A DNA stretch of 64,000 nucleotides from Gambelia wislizenii (GCA_030847615.1 JAUMIR010000001.1:165265001-165329000); one strand, 5' to 3'. Shown: positions 44,016 to 56,823, counted from the first letter of the stretch. Program-made: numbers and translations. The notes: generated from the sequence alone by a model not told the origin.

Positions 44016-45304
44016 CAATGTCAGGCACAATGTCAAGAGTTAATTTGTCTGTCTTCAGTGTGATAGTGCATTACTATTATCTGTTAGCAATGTGCTTTTG
44101 TATTTTGAATAGAATGAAACAATAAGTCACCAGACAAAGAATCAAAGGACACAAGACTGGTGGTGAAAAGGGAAGTTTTCAGAAACTAGGGGAGGAACAT
44201 GCCTGTCTCTCAGGACGCTCTGTTACTAGACTAGTGGAGTGGGGGGAGCATCTGTAGAAAATTGGTGGGAAACTGGAGCAAAGGAACAATTCAGCAGTTG
44301 CAGGAGGTCAGGGGGCATGCATGGGGATCAGGGCACCATCAAGCCTTTGGCCACAGATTATTCATCCCTAATATAGAGGAAGCAACTAAGGAGATGATTA
44401 CATAAGGTTAGTATCTCAGGGCAATCACATTATGAAAAGAAGCAGGTGTCAGGGATGATGGGAGTTGTAGCTCTTCACCTTTGGCTCTAACTCACCACCT
44501 TGTTATGTAGCAGAGCTGACCAGCTTTGATCAGTGGTTAATGCTTCTCTCCAAAGCAGCAGAGTTTCAGAGAATAGGCTGAAGATCCTGACAAACTCTCC
44601 AAGCCTTCTCCCTTTTCTTCCTCAGATGTCTCCAAAACTTCTCCAGGATTCTGCTGGCTCTTGTATCATCACTCAGGACACCAGTCAACTCAGTAGTCTT
44701 ATATAAGATCTAATTTATTCTTCTATATACAAATACTATGTGCTCAACAAATCACAATTTCTACAAATCTCCTCAACTACCCACAATATCTCCAAACTAC
44801 TCCACAGTATCTCCAAACTACTCCACACAAATACATTGGCAAACGTTGCAATTATTATAGCCATTGTTAATCACCACCCACTAGTTAGTTTCTACCCAGT
44901 GGGTGTGTACATCCATTTTGATTGGTTCACATAGTTCAACCCATGCTTAAGACCAACCCAGGTATTTCATCATTTTACCTTGTACACTTAATGATTCTCA
45001 GGTGTTTCCAATATGCATTCTATAACTCTGTCCTTGGCTCTCAAGACTTCTAAATTACATTAGCTTTTGCACCTGTGTAGCTTCATAATTGCTCTTGCTT
45101 AGTCATTGTGACCTTCACACACATATTTTATTTCTATCACTGTATGTCCCATGTTGCATTTTCCTTAACACCAGGAACATACCCCTTTGAAAACATTTCT
45201 TATCACACCTCTCTTCTTTCATCTGACTTACAGCAAAACGATAAAATAAATATTTTTTTAATCGTTTTGGCCTTAATTATGCATACACAGCAAAGGTAAA
45301 GGCC
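44016..45304. other. Non-coding DNA, no feature recognised
   Basis: No paired termini or protein motifs seen. Confidence 0.5.
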
Positions 45305-45465
45305 AAATGGACACTACACAAATAATCCAGTTTGAAACCTGATTATTTGCCATGGCTCCTTCCTATGGAATCCTGGGATTTGTAGTTTGGTGAGGCACCA
45401 GCACTCTTTCGCAGAGAAGGCTAAATACCTTGTTAAACCTACATACCTTGTAAAACAATCTGGCA
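45305..45465. mobile_element. Left half of a fold-back MITE
   Basis: The segment ggacactacacaaataatcc and the core 'cctatggaatcctgggattt', then 'gcagagaaggctaaatacct', match the left and middle of the complete copy at 27430. The right arm is missing. Confidence 0.65.
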
Positions 45466-48189
45466 ATGCCAAGATAGAAAGGATTTGGCCAAAGATTAAA
45501 AAAATAACCTGACAGGCATGGAGTTAGCTTGCTTTGGAATAGTGAGTGTGAGGCGGAGAGAGGAGGAAAGGAGGAGAATCAGACTTTCTCATGGCACTGA
45601 CAGCTGTAATACTGGAATTGAAGGGAAGGGACCTATCGCACGAGGGCCAGCAGCGGAACAACAGTGGCAGTTAGAATTCTTGATGGGCTTTTCCCATCGA
45701 TTAAAAGGGATGCCACAGTAACGGTCTGAATACATGCCACCTACAAGACAATCATGATGTTGTGGTGATAAGGTTTAGCCATAGACTCTACTATCTTGCT
45801 TTAATTCTACTTTTCTAGTCATGTGTGTTAATCTCCTAAGAGTATAACGAATGGGACTGTTCCAATGGAGAACTTTTTTTTTAAAGGTAGTAAATTGTGG
45901 AAATCTAAAGCTATGAGGCTTCAACTGAAAATGGAGTTTAGGTGGGAGAAAGGCTATGATAAGCATGCACAGATAATCACAGTCTATTTCTACCTTCTGT
46001 GATAAGTATTAAAAGCATGGAATGCAGTACAATTCTCCCACCACCCATCTGCAGGTGATAAATTCCTGGATTTACCGCACATATGCAAAACCATGTAGAA
46101 TAGCAAACTGCCATAGAATCATGCTGGAGGACCTAGAAAATAACTAGAGAGGTTGTCTCTCTAGGCATCTGGTGTGACTCTATGGTCAACCTCTGGTGGA
46201 AGAGTCACACTGGAAGTCCTGTCAGTGCCTAGAGAGACTACCTCCAGCATGACTCTATGGTCTTCCAGATGCCTAGAGAGACCTTCTCTGCCCCCAACAG
46301 TGGTAAATGAAACCATGGGTACCGATCCAGCATAAATGGGGGCAACTTGTATATTAAATTTTTGATAACTGGCAAATTATGTATACAATGGTTCATTACA
46401 TGTAAATGCTAAATTTTTAAAATCATATTTAAGGAAATCTCTTTAAATCATATTTAATATTAAAATACATTGATTGCGCTAGTGCTTTGTGTTATCTGCA
46501 TTTTTATAAAAGGTTAAGTGTATCTCTTAGAATGGTTAAACTGCTGTTTTTATAGTAGACGTACCATTAGGTTAAAGGAGACATTACTATAGCATGCTGA
46601 AAATTTCTGGAGTCTACCTTTGTCCTGGTTTATCATTAATTTAAAATTTAAATGTTATTTTAAAATACGTTTTTAGGTCTCTGCCTTGAAATCCATTCAC
46701 AATGGAATTAAGGTGCAGCAGATCTTTCATAACATTTTTTAAAGTGGAAGAAAGCTAAACAGTCCAGCTTCCACAGAATTCTTATAATAGAGCAGAAGAA
46801 AAACTGGTGGGAAAGAGAATGCCATGGAATGGTTAGAGAAAGGACAAGGGACACGTATTTCTAAAAAGAGAAAGAGAACTTTCCCAATTTGTCTAGAATG
46901 GTCATTTTCAGGCTCACAATGAGAAGCTTAGAAGTTACATCCAGGTACAGAAGTGAGAATTACTCTTAGAAATTGATGGAGAAATCTAAGATTTGAAGGT
47001 AGCGGGCACCAGGTACAGTACTCATGTGTTTGTCCTATTCCTCCTAATATCTTAAAGTGGAGAGGCCCACTCTAGTGAGGACTAAGCATTCTCAAGTGTG
47101 GAATGCTGACATTTTTGGAAAGAGGAGAAAAAAATATAAAACTGTGGGGACAGGAAATGGAATGGAGAGACTTGATTCCTGAGTAAAATCACTACACACT
47201 GCATATTTTGTAAAGGATTACAGATACTGTACATGCAATCCTATACAAACCAAAGCCTTTAAAGGCCTATCAAAAATTTAAAATACTTCCTTCACAATCC
47301 TGTTGGGTTTTTCTTAGTGTTCCTACTTAAGAGAGTCCCCCCCCCAAAAAAACCCTCCTGTAAGTATTTTTATATTATTTCAGAATACTTCTGTCTCCAC
47401 CATTTTTTTTCCTGTTGGGAAAACTATGATCATTGTTGGGATCCAGATTTTCCTAGCATAGATGACTGCTAGATCTAACTAAGAATAAATAATACGCAAA
47501 GTCTGGGTATCTCTGGAAATTAGGACACCACCCATTGCCTCACAAGCTTTTCTAGGTCCAAAAAAGGGCACTTTCATCCCTACAGCCCTCCCCAGTACAT
47601 GATGAAAATCCAACATTTGGCTCATCAAACAGGCCAGGCAGATCAAATAATGAGAACAGCAGCACAAGGCACTTGGTGTGCCCCTGGGGCTGCATTCAAT
47701 CCCAAGGCTGTTTTCCCCAGTGCTTGACCCATCCAGATACCCCCAGACTGACTCCCCCCCCTAACCAGACTCCCACTGTGGCAACTTTCCTTTTAAACAG
47801 AATGTAGGCCTCTCCTCCCACACTTTTTAAGATTTAAGAATGCAAGGTTTATTTTTTTCAAAACAAGAAGTCAAATTCTGGCCACTTCCTGTTCTGTTCT
47901 AGATTGGGGGGGTGGGGTGGATTTTGGAAGTCTGTGTGGCTCCCAGAGGGTAAAAGTAATCCAAAAGATTTATTGTAATCCAAACTGTTTCAGTTTATTA
48001 AAGTCTTTCACAAGGGAAATATAAAATATATATGCCAAGAATTCTGGATGACTAAAATGAAACTCTCTCATACATGAAACGGCAATAAGGTTCCAGTGAT
48101 TTATAAATGTATGAATAACTTCCTGGGTTACATGCACTGGACTACACTGTTAGGACAGTTTATGCTTTCTATTAGAACAACAACCTATG
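45466..48189. other. Non-coding DNA
   Basis: One imperfect inverted repeat lies at 46118-46285; otherwise nothing was recognised. Confidence 0.55.
46118..46285. repeat. Imperfect inverted repeat with gcctagagagac motifs
   Basis: The segment catagaatcatgctggagg (46121 onward) is inverted as cctccagcatgactctatg near 46231. The motif cctagagagac occurs at about 46219 and 46271, with its inverse at about 46156. Confidence 0.7.
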
Positions 48190-48561
48190 CATACCCTCCA
48201 ACATTTCACAGACGAAAACCAGGGCATCTGTAACCAAACAACATCAGAAGTGTGGTCATGATGGCAAAAGTTATTAATGAGAAAGAACAGACAAGCTATG
48301 AGAGGCTACTGCAGTTTGCTTTTGCCTGAGTCTACTGGGAAAGCAAGGTTCCTCCCACTCCTCTCCTCTCAGCTGAATAAACTGAGTGCAAACTACATGT
48401 GCACTTTGAACTCAGTTGACAGCAATACAAATTAGCAGAGGACAAAGTGGGGGGGGGAGTGGGAGCAAGAAACTAGGACATTTTAAAACCAGCTGAAAAA
48501 GTAGTACAACAGAGGATTAATTGGGACTAATCCTGCCAAATCGGGACAGTTGGAGGATATG
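48190..48561. mobile_element. hAT-like MITE
   Basis: The ends ataccctccaacatttc and gacagttggaggatat are inverted. The flanks acctatgc and tcttatgc share six of eight bases, consistent with a decayed 8-bp duplication. Confidence 0.6.
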
Positions 48562-48951
48562 TCTTATGCCAAAGATGTGGATCCCAACTAAAACTTTTAA
48601 AATGATATGTTGATTTGGTGTATGTACATGTGAGAAAAAAATTCTCAATAAACAGCAATACTCATCTAAAATTATAATTGTAAAACAGTAATAGACTTTC
48701 AAAAAGACTGCATTTTTCTGCAATAACATTCTATTGCACTGGCTTCTCCTGGCACCCTAGGGAGTTCATATCAGAAACCCTTGCAAGGAAACAGAGAAAA
48801 TAGAATTATTAGATAACTATAACCATAAGCTGATAAATCGGGAGTCTCTCATATTGTCTTTGTCTTTCCCCCCTCTCCCTCCCTGTTAGTTCATGTAAAC
48901 TGTTAGTTTAGGTTTTAGTATGTTGTTAGTTGTAGTAGTAAATTTAGATCA

Positions 48952-49780
48952 CAGAATCATAGAATCATAGAGTTGGAAGAGACCTCAAGGGCCATTCAGT
49001 CCAATCCCCTGCCATGCAGGAATACACAAATAATTCCTGACAGATGGCCATCCAGCCTCCAAAGAAGGAGACTCCACCACACTACGAGGCAGTATATTCC
49101 ACTTCCAAACAGCTCTTACTATCTGGAAATTCTTCCTAATGATTAGGTGGAATCTCTTTTCCTGTAATTTGAACCCATTGCTCCGTGTCCTAATCCCTGG
49201 AACAGCAGAAAACAAGCCTGTCCCATCCTCAGTATGACATCCCTTCAAATATTTAAACATAGCTGTCAGGTCCCCTCTCAACCTTCTCTTCTCTAGGCTA
49301 CACATACACAGCTTCCTAAGCTGTTCCTCATAGGGCATGGCTTTCACACCACACACCATCCTGGTCGCCCTCCTCTGGACATGTTCCAGTTTCTCAATAT
49401 CCTTCCTGAATTGTGGTGCCCAGAACTGGACACAGTATTCCAGGTGAGGTCTAACCAAAGCAGAATACAGTGGCACTATTAGTTTCCTTGACCTAGACAC
49501 TATACTTCTATTAATGCAGCCTAAAATCGCATTGGCTTTTTTAGCTGCTGCATGACACTGCTGATTCATGTTCAGGTTGTGGTCCACTAAGACTCCGAGA
49601 TCCTTTCCATATGTATTGCCCTCAAGCCATGTGTCACCCATCCTATATCTGTGCACTTCATTTTTAGTGCCCAAGTGTAGTATCCTACATTTCTCCCTGT
49701 TGAAATTCATTTTGTTAATATTGGCCCAGCTTTCTAATCTGTTGAGGTCATTTTGGATTCTGATCCTGTCTGATCCTGTC
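48952..49780 (-). mobile_element. CR1 LINE, 3' third
   Basis: The CR1 tail (agaatcatagagttggaaga) is at the left. The minus-strand frame 48985-49710 carries MNFNREKCRILHLG, RDLGVLVDHNLNMNQQC-type sequence (here KDLGVLVD), PHLEYCVQFWAPQFRKDIEKLE and NILPRSVVESPSLE. A frameshift just before the normal C-terminus gives an abnormal end (EAGWPSVRN). The 5' truncation is near 49780, where gatcctgtct is tandemly duplicated. Confidence 0.9.
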
Positions 49781-50328
49781 TGTTGTTTTACACTATTAAA
49801 TTTATAAGTTAATACATATATTTAAAAAGAAATCCTTGCAAGGAAATTGATACAACCTGGATCCCAAGATAAGTCACTTTATTGCTGCTAATGGAGTTTA
49901 AATTTAACTGTTCTTTGTGTCAGGGCGCACCAACACCAACAGGAAACCCTGGTTTACCCTCAGGTTTCTCTGGTCTGCAGCAACCACAGGCGTGACTACA
50001 TGATCACCACACACAACGAGGCACATTTGGGGGCACTGTCCATGCAGTTCCCCCTTCTGAATTCACCCTGGTCTGATAAATCGCAGTATGCATGCCCATA
50101 TGACTGTGGCCGCTGCATTTTTTCCCTCCTCCCATGTATGTGCATGTACGTATGTTTTCTCCCACAATTAGGAGGGGCTTCGGGCAGCCTATTAAGCAGA
50201 GGCACGCACAGCTAATGATATGGCTATGTTGGTATGTGTGTCTCCAAACAACTGCTGCATATGCAAAAAAGAAAAGAAAAAGAGGAACCATTTAAAATGT
50301 GAAATTGAAACAGGGACAGAGGCTTTTC
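49781..50328. other. Non-coding DNA, no feature recognised
   Basis: Overlapping short frames at 49996-50291 have no known motif. Confidence 0.5.
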
Positions 50329-50359
<31 letters not shown>

Positions 50360-50470
50360 TACCCCGCTCTTTAGCCACAAGGCTATCAGAGCAGCTTACA
50401 AATTGTTTTAAGCAATAGCAATTTACACATCTACACTGCATTAAGCAGTTTCCAATGTGTGTTAGCTTAA
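50329..50470 (-). mobile_element. L2-type 3' tail / SINE with (TTTA)n
   Basis: The (TTTA)n run at 50329-50361 plus taccccgctctttagccaca and agcagcttacaaatt is, on the minus strand, an L2-type end. The same unit recurs at 63465-63610, including 'agcagtttccaatg'. Confidence 0.7.
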
Positions 50471-50619
50471 GTGTGTCTTGATGGGAAAGATCAGCTGACC
50501 ACCGGGCACAGGGTGCTTCCTCCCAACCTCTTCCACCCACCCACCCACCCAAAACTCCCCCCCGCCCCCACACCAACATTACAATGGAGCGCAGTCCAGC
50601 CAGCCAGACAGATGGACAA

Positions 50620-50791
50620 ATATCTGGCTTTTGTGCTCAAATCCGGAGTAAATCCCCACTTTTTTTGGTGGGGGGATGTGGATTAAAGTTGTGAGATGCT
50701 GAAAAGCCCCAGATTCCAGCCGTACGTTGTCTGGACAGCTTGCAGATAAAATGAGGTGAGGTTGTTTTATTTGGCCAGTGTAGACAAGCCC
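50620..50791. mobile_element. Right fragment of a Harbinger-like element
   Basis: It ends in ggccagtgtagacaagccc followed by TCA, as in the intact copy at 41292. The inner part shares 'gttgtctggacag' with the related element at 61166-61714. The left end was not found. Confidence 0.55.
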
Positions 50792-50862
50792 TCATTCCTC
50801 ACATGGCCAAGAAGGGGAGTGGCCTCTGCCTGCACTGAGATCCCACCATACCAACTGAACTA

Positions 50863-51092
50863 CAGTTGTCCCTTCATATTTGCTGGGGTTTTGTTCCAGG
50901 ACCCCCCGTGGATACCAAAATCTGTGAATACTCAAGTCTCATTATATGCAATGGCATAGCAAAATGGTGTCCCTTATATAAGATGGAAAAAGCAAGGTTT
51001 GCTTTTTGGATTATTATTGTTTAACGGATATTTTCAAACCATGAATACTTAAATCCGTGGATACTAAATCCATGGATGCGGAGGGAAAACTG
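50863..51092. mobile_element. Tigger-like MITE, 230 bp
   Basis: The left end is CAGTTGTCCCTTCATATTTG and the right end inverts to CAGTTTTCCCTCCGCATCC. Perfect TA flanks lie at 50861-50862 and 51093-51094. It is nearly collinear with 42953-43178. Confidence 0.9.
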
Positions 51093-51101
51093 TACAACAG
51101 A

Positions 51102-51425
51102 AACATAGAATCATTCAGCTGGAAGAGACCTCAAGGACCATCCAGTCCAACCCCCTGCCATGCAGGAATACACAATCAAATCATTCCAGACAGATGGCCA
51201 TCCAGCCTCTGTCTAAAAACTTCCAAAAATGGAGACTCCACCACATTCCCAGGCAGTGTATTCCACTTCCAAACAGCTCTTACTGTCAGGAAGTTCTTCC
51301 TAATGTTTAGGTGGGATCTCTTTTCCTATTGTTTGAACCCAGTGCTCCGTGTCCTAATCTCTGCAGCAGCAGAAAACAAGCTTGCTCCATCCTCAGTATG
51401 ACATCCCTTCAAATATTTAAACATG
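51102..51425 (-). mobile_element. CR1 LINE 3' end
   Basis: The tail acatagaatcattcagctgg is followed by the CR1 3' UTR and last coding block in reverse (catccagtccaaccccctgc). It is truncated after about 320 bp. Confidence 0.88.
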
Positions 51426-51640
51426 GCTATGACTCCAACATTGTCACTTTTTCTTTCCTGTATGATTTTTAAACATCTTTCGCCTGATGAAAAAGCCAAT
51501 GGAAGTTCAAAAGCTTGCAGGATGTATTTTGTGCCTTTCTGTTGGCCAATAATGGTATCAATCTTTGGTGGATTTTGGATTTTCTTGTACAGTATTTTGC
51601 TGCATGGCCAACACAGCTACCCCTGAATATGTTTCCTGGG
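51426..51640 (+). mobile_element. Penelope-associated repeat fragment
   Basis: It contains CTGATGA at 51484-51490, a short stem and ttcaaaagc where GAAA would lie, then 'gcaggatgtattttgtgcct' and at the end 'gccaacacagctacccctga'. These are the same parts, in diverged form, as in the arms near 27.0 kb. Confidence 0.5.
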
Positions 51641-52083
51641 TTCTAATAACTCTTTATTCCAAACTGTCTTTGTTAATGTGGCAATGGCTCCATCTATCAA
51701 AAGATACCAAGGTGGTCACAGATGGGATAGAATGCTGAGATACTGAGCAGAGGAAGATCTTGCCAGTAACTAACTGTAAGCAAAATGTGACCCTGACAAA
51801 AGCTTTGGCTGTAGATCTGTACACTAGTGTAGGTGACTGAAGTGTGCTTTTGAAGTCCTCAGATTAAGCAGTATATGTTTACCTTTTATAAGGCTAATAC
51901 ACAAACAGCAGGTAAAGGATGAACAGATGCGGGGCGAGAGTGAGGATGGAAATAGCAAAAGGTAGGGGCGGACTTTGGATATGTTTCTCCTTCCAGCATC
52001 CACAGCAGTGCTTAGTTAAGTTCCTTTTCCTTTTCTTTTTTAAATGATAACTCCCAGAAGCCTCCAGCCAGCATAGCCATGTT
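51641..52083. other. Non-coding DNA, no feature recognised
   Basis: Nothing beyond short chance frames. Confidence 0.5.
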
Positions 52084-52091
52084 GGCTAGCA

Positions 52092-52485
52092 CAGTGGCTC
52101 TTGGCCTTTTCTTTACCAGGGAACCCCTTTAAATATATTTTGTTGCTGTGGACCCCCAAGACTTAACTCAAGATTTAAAACATCATCATCATCATCATCA
52201 ATAACAACAATAACACAATTACACTATCCATTAAACCTTTCCTCAGAGGCACTGGAAGGGGAGGAAGACTTTTCTCCTGCTTCTGCCTGCAAGTTTGTGG
52301 CTGGAGTGGATTGAATGGCAATGTACAAGCCAAGCCAGCTGTTGAGCCTTTGCCTTGGCTCCTATCATATGGCCACTCCACTGCAGGAAGGGGTGGGCCA
52401 AGCAGCCTTCAAGCCTTTGTGGACCCCCTGTGAGGACATCGCGGACCCCTGGGGGGGTCCCTGGACCACATGTTAAGAACCACTG
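52092..52485. mobile_element. hAT non-autonomous element, copy B, perfect 8-bp TSD
   Basis: The ends CAGTGGCTCTTGGCC and atgttaagaaccactg are inverted. The exact duplication ggctagca lies at 52084-52091 and 52486-52493. It is collinear with copy A at 9872-10275. An internal (TCA)n run is at 52181-52200. Confidence 0.95.
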
Positions 52486-52536
52486 GGCTAGCATATTTGT
52501 AGAATTCTACAAAAAAGGTACTTGTCCAAGCTCTGA

Positions 52537-53164
52537 GGGCTCGTCTATATGAGTCTAAAAACAAAAAACAAAAACAGATTGCCCTGCAGTAATAGCAAGC
52601 TGCCTCTGCTGGGACTTGTCTTAATGATTTTACAGCCCCCATAAACTTTGCATGTCCTCTACCCAAGATGGCAGCAGCGAGTGACTTACTCACATTTTAA
52701 ATCTGCCACTGCCAAACTTTTTTTATAAAAAAAACAGCTATTTGCATGGTGCACACAAGTGATATTTCACCTTTACAAAAAACTAGAGAATAAAAGATAA
52801 TACAAATCCCCATTTTATCGCCTTAGTGATCACTCACTAAGGTGCAAATCCAACAGGGAAGCAGAGGGCGCTTGCCCTATTAGCAAGCCCCACCCCCTGC
52901 ACTCATCCAGCCAATCAGGTTTGCGCTTCCTCTGGCATGGAAAAGCAATTCAAATCAAATTGCTTGTCCAAATGAGTTGGAATGAGCATTCCCCACGGAG
53001 CTTTTTAAAACCTTTGGGGAAAGCTGCAAAGGCTTTCCCAGCATCGTTGTTGGAGTTTTTTGCTGCCCCCTTCCAAATACAGCACATTGATGTGGGTTCC
53101 CATTAAGACAGATCATATTCTCAGCAAATTCCATTAGGATTATTTTGACTGTTTAGACAACCCC
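52537..53164. mobile_element. Harbinger-like MITE with TGA duplication
   Basis: The ends are GGGCTCGTCTATATGAG and GGGGTTGTCTAAACAGTC (minus). The exact 3-bp flank TGA is at 52534-52536 and 53165-53167. The internal 'gtgatcactcactaaggtg' is shared with the copy at 40687, inverted relative to it. Confidence 0.85.
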
Positions 53165-53167
53165 TGA

Positions 53168-54847
53168 GGTAGCTACTAAATCCAGAGTATTCCACTTCGA
53201 GTCATCCTGAATAAATGCCATAAGCAGTCAACTATATTGTCCCTTGATGTCTCTTTTTATACATGAGGTCAGGAACCCATGGAATTTTGTGACAGTACTG
53301 TAGTTCTTAGGGGGCTGTTTCAGAAAAAAATTACCCCAAAGCCTGTGGGCCCTTGGGAATAAGGGTCCTCACAGAGGTGAAAGGCCTTTAGAAGAGGGTT
53401 CTAAAGGCCTTTAGAAGAGGGTTCCAAGGAGATGAGACACATGTTTCTGGCCTGTAACTAGATTATAAGTCTGGGGTCTGATTTATCTACTTTCTGAACA
53501 GGCCTGAATTTCCAAAGGCCTTGAGCCAAGCAATGTCTTGATTAGGCTTTAAAACTGGAGTTAAGCATACTTTTGAATAAATAGACATGTTGACTAAAGC
53601 ATAAAAATGTGAAAGAACAAACAAAAGATTAGAAGACAATATCCTATTAAGGCAACCAAAACTGTGAAGTACATGTACTGGTATTTCCTTTTTCTTTTCC
53701 AAATAACTTTCGCTACACTCAAATCCTGGTCAAATTTTCATGATGCTACTGACTTAACTGTCTCTGAAGGTACTGTATAAGCCAAACATCTTTTCATACT
53801 AGAATATTGAAAACAAAACCAGTTTTTCCCCATGAATTGAATGCAAACCATAATTTAACATGATTCAGATGGGAAAAAAGCCACCACAATCAAGATTCAT
53901 AGACAAAATCAGAGCTCACACTGTACTGAGGGCTTCTGATCATTTTTAATTTGCTGGTACCATGTACTGTTATATTAAACAATGGTCTGAAATATTTTTA
54001 GTGGAGGAGCCATGAAAAATAATCTTGATTTAAATATTGTTCTTTGGTGTGTTAGGAGAATAACACATTCTGAAGTTCACACAAAGGTATAATTTCAAAC
54101 TTGAACCACCAAAAATGCTCACAATTCCATCACAGGCTGTTGCAATCAATATAATGGCTGCTTAAAAATCCATTGTAATTTTAAAAGAAATGGCTGTATG
54201 TGGAGGAAAAAGTCTGAGCATCCGTAATTCACAATTCTCTTGTTCCATTGAAAGGACAGGATGACATCTCACAAGCTACACAGATTATAGCACTGTTAAA
54301 AATAATAGGAATTCTTCTTTCAATGAAATCACTATTCTAAGGTTTGGCTACTCTTTCTTATTCAGCACAATTTTGTTAAGAACATGTCCTGTGGAAATGA
54401 ATAAGTGAGGAGGACACATGAAACCAGGGAGAAACAGTCTTTTCCATTTTGTGAAGAGAGCTGTTAACAAAATTGTGCTCTCAGAAGTTAAAAATTATTG
54501 CTGCCCATAGCTAACCTTCCCCCCACCAGTGCTTTTTATACAAAAATCTGAAATAGTTCTGTACTGCATTTTCAATATGTGTTCTTTTAAGCCCTATGTA
54601 GATCAGACAGAAAGACATTTCTTATAGTCTCTCAAGGGATGAATTGTACAGGGTGACTTCAGTGGGGTTTTCTGCTGCTGTCATTTATAAATTATCATGC
54701 TAACATACAAATTTAGTTTCAGTCAAGTCACACAATTCAATTAATTAGCAATAACACAGAACTGAATTTCAGCATTTTAATCCCACTCTGCAACCAAAGG
54801 GGGGGGATGGGCTGGGGGCTTTCAAAGCAGCTTGCAAAGATCAAGTA
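53168..54847. other. Non-coding DNA, no feature recognised
   Basis: A 27-bp direct duplication (aaggcctttagaagagggtt) lies at about 53381-53424. Nothing else was seen. Confidence 0.55.
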
Positions 54848-54848
54848 T

Positions 54849-54910
54849 ACCGACCACCCCGTTGTCTAGCATAGTATACTAGTATACCGACCACCCTGTT
54901 GTCTAGCAGA
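54849..54910 (+). repeat. Direct repeat of about 27 bp at the 5' edge of the L2
   Basis: The segment tataccgaccaccc(c)gttgtc followed by 'tagca' occurs at 54847-54871 and again at 54883-54908, so the 5' junction of the L2 is partly duplicated. Confidence 0.8.
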
Positions 54911-54950
54911 CTTCCTAACCGAGCTGACACTGCTGGTCTCAGAGCTGCTG

Positions 54951-55508
54951 TTGGAGTCACCCAGACTTTTAGTTTTGGGCGACTTCAACATTCCACTAGA
55001 GACCAGCTTGACAAATCTGACTGGTGCGGCTCGGGAGTTCATGGAAACCATGACAAACATGGGCCTATCCCAAATGGTTTTTGGGCCCAAACATTGTGCG
55101 GGTCATACCCTTGATGCGGTCTTTAGTACAGAGCAGGAATATCCGTGGGCGGAGGTTATAAAAACCACCGCATTGTCATGGACGGATCATTTCCTGGTCA
55201 AGACTGAACTAAGAGTCTCTTCCCACCCCACCGGGGGTGGTGGACCCATTAAAATGGTCCGCCCTCAAAGGCTAATGGAACCAAGAGGATTCCAGAAAGC
55301 CTTGGAGGGTTTAATGGTTGGTAACGCTGGTGACCCTGTCGAAGCTTTGGTTAATACCTGGAACACTGACCTTATCAAGGCTATCGACACGATCGCTCCC
55401 AAGCGTCCTTTCCAACCCGCTCCAAACCGTAAGCCATGGTATACAACAGAGCTTAGGAAAATGAAGCGGGTTGGACAACGACTAGAGCGCAACTGGCGGA
55501 AAACTTGA
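54951..55508 (+). pseudogene. L2 endonuclease C-terminal half plus linker
   Basis: This open piece has 185 residues. LLVLGDFNIPLETSL holds the GDFN metal-binding box of the APE-like (EEP) endonuclease. HTLDAVFS follows. LSWTDHFLVKTEL holds the catalytic Asp-His pair. Unlike the copy at 6.4 kb, both key residues are kept. The linker NRKPWYTTELRKMKRVGQ follows, then a stop. Confidence 0.88.
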
Positions 55509-55637
55509 CTCTTATCTGACAGGACTTGTCATAGGAACTTTCTTTGGTCCTATCGAGAGGCAATACGTGCAGCGCAGAAATCCTTCTCCTCTGCACGTAT
55601 TGCGTCTGCAGAGTCCTGTCCAGCAGAGCTGTTTAGG

Positions 55638-55961
55638 GTGGTAAGGGAGATGACGCAGGTTATTCCGGCGCAGAACCCGTTGCTTAACCCAACGACAGCC
55701 TACTGTGACACGTTTAACAATTTCTTTGCAGATAAAATCTCTCGGATAAGAGCCGACTTAGATGCCAGTAATTTGACAGAAACAATTGACGAGGTGTCCA
55801 GCAACTCCGTTGATGTAACTTTACTGGATGAATTTCAATCCGTGAGTACTGAGGACGTGGACAAGCTACTTGGTAGGGTGAAGAAGACGACCTGCCCTCT
55901 CGATCCTTGCCCTTCATGGCTGGCCATCCAGGGGGGGGACTGCCTTGATGGTGTTCCTTAA
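55638..55961 (+). pseudogene. L2 linker fragment
   Basis: It contains NNFFADKISRIRADLDAS, LLDEFQSVSTEDVDKLLGR and CPLDPCPSWLAIQGGD. The frame is lost after 55940 at a G-run (gggggggac), which probably caused the shift. Confidence 0.85.
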
Positions 55962-56065
55962 GGACATAATCAATGCTTCCCTCAGAGAAGGGTGTGTTCC
56001 ATCTTGTTTAAAGGAAGCAGCCGTTAGGCCGCTCCTGAAAAAAATCTTCCCTTGACCCCCTGAAC

Positions 56066-56713
56066 ATGAACAACTATAGGCCGGTTTCTATGTTACCATT
56101 CTTGAACAAAGTGATCGAGAGGGCAGTTGCGCTTCAACTCCAAGTGGTCTTGGATGAAACCAATTATCTAGACCCATTTCAAACTGGCTTTAGGACAGGA
56201 TTTGGAGTTGAGACTGCCATGGTTGCCTTAACCGACGACCTGCGTCTAAGCATCTACAGGGGTAGTGTGACCCTGTTGGTGCTTTTAGACATCTCAGCGG
56301 CTTTTGATATGATAGATCATAGCATGCTCTTGGATCGCCTGAGAGGGTTAGGAATCGGAGGCACTGCGCTCCAGTGGTTCCGGTCCTTCCTCTCGGGCAG
56401 GTCCCAGAGGATGTTGCTCGGGGACAGTTGCTCCAGCAGAAAGGAGCTTACTTGTGGTGTTCCGCAGGGCGCCATCCTGTCCCCAATGCTGTTTAACATC
56501 TATATGAAGCCGCTGGGTGAGATTATTTGGAGTTATGGGGCTGGGTGTTATCAGTACGCTGATGACACCCAGATCTATTTCTCCTTGTCCCGATCGTCGG
56601 CCTCGAATTCCAAGGGCGTCTCTCCTCTTAATGACTGTCTTAAAGCAGTAATGGGCTGGATGAGGAAAAACAGATTGAGATTAAATCCAGACAAAACCAG
56701 GTGCTCATGGTAG
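56066..56713 (+). pseudogene. L2 reverse transcriptase with intact catalytic motifs
   Basis: The 215-residue frame carries NNYRPVSMLPFLNKVIERA, LVLLDISAAFDMIDHS (motif A), CGVPQGAILSPMLFNIYMKP (motif B), CYQYADDTQIYFSL (motif C YADD) and NRLRLNPDKT (motif D/E). All three catalytic aspartates are present. A single-base loss near 56700 breaks the frame at the start of the thumb. Confidence 0.9.
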
Positions 56714-56823
56714 TGGCCCCAAAACCAGGAGTTGGGTTGCAACCTCCAGTCCTGGACGGGGTCACGCTCTCCGTTAAGGACTGTGTTCGCAGTCTGGGGG
56801 TGCTCCTTGATTCATTGCTTTAG

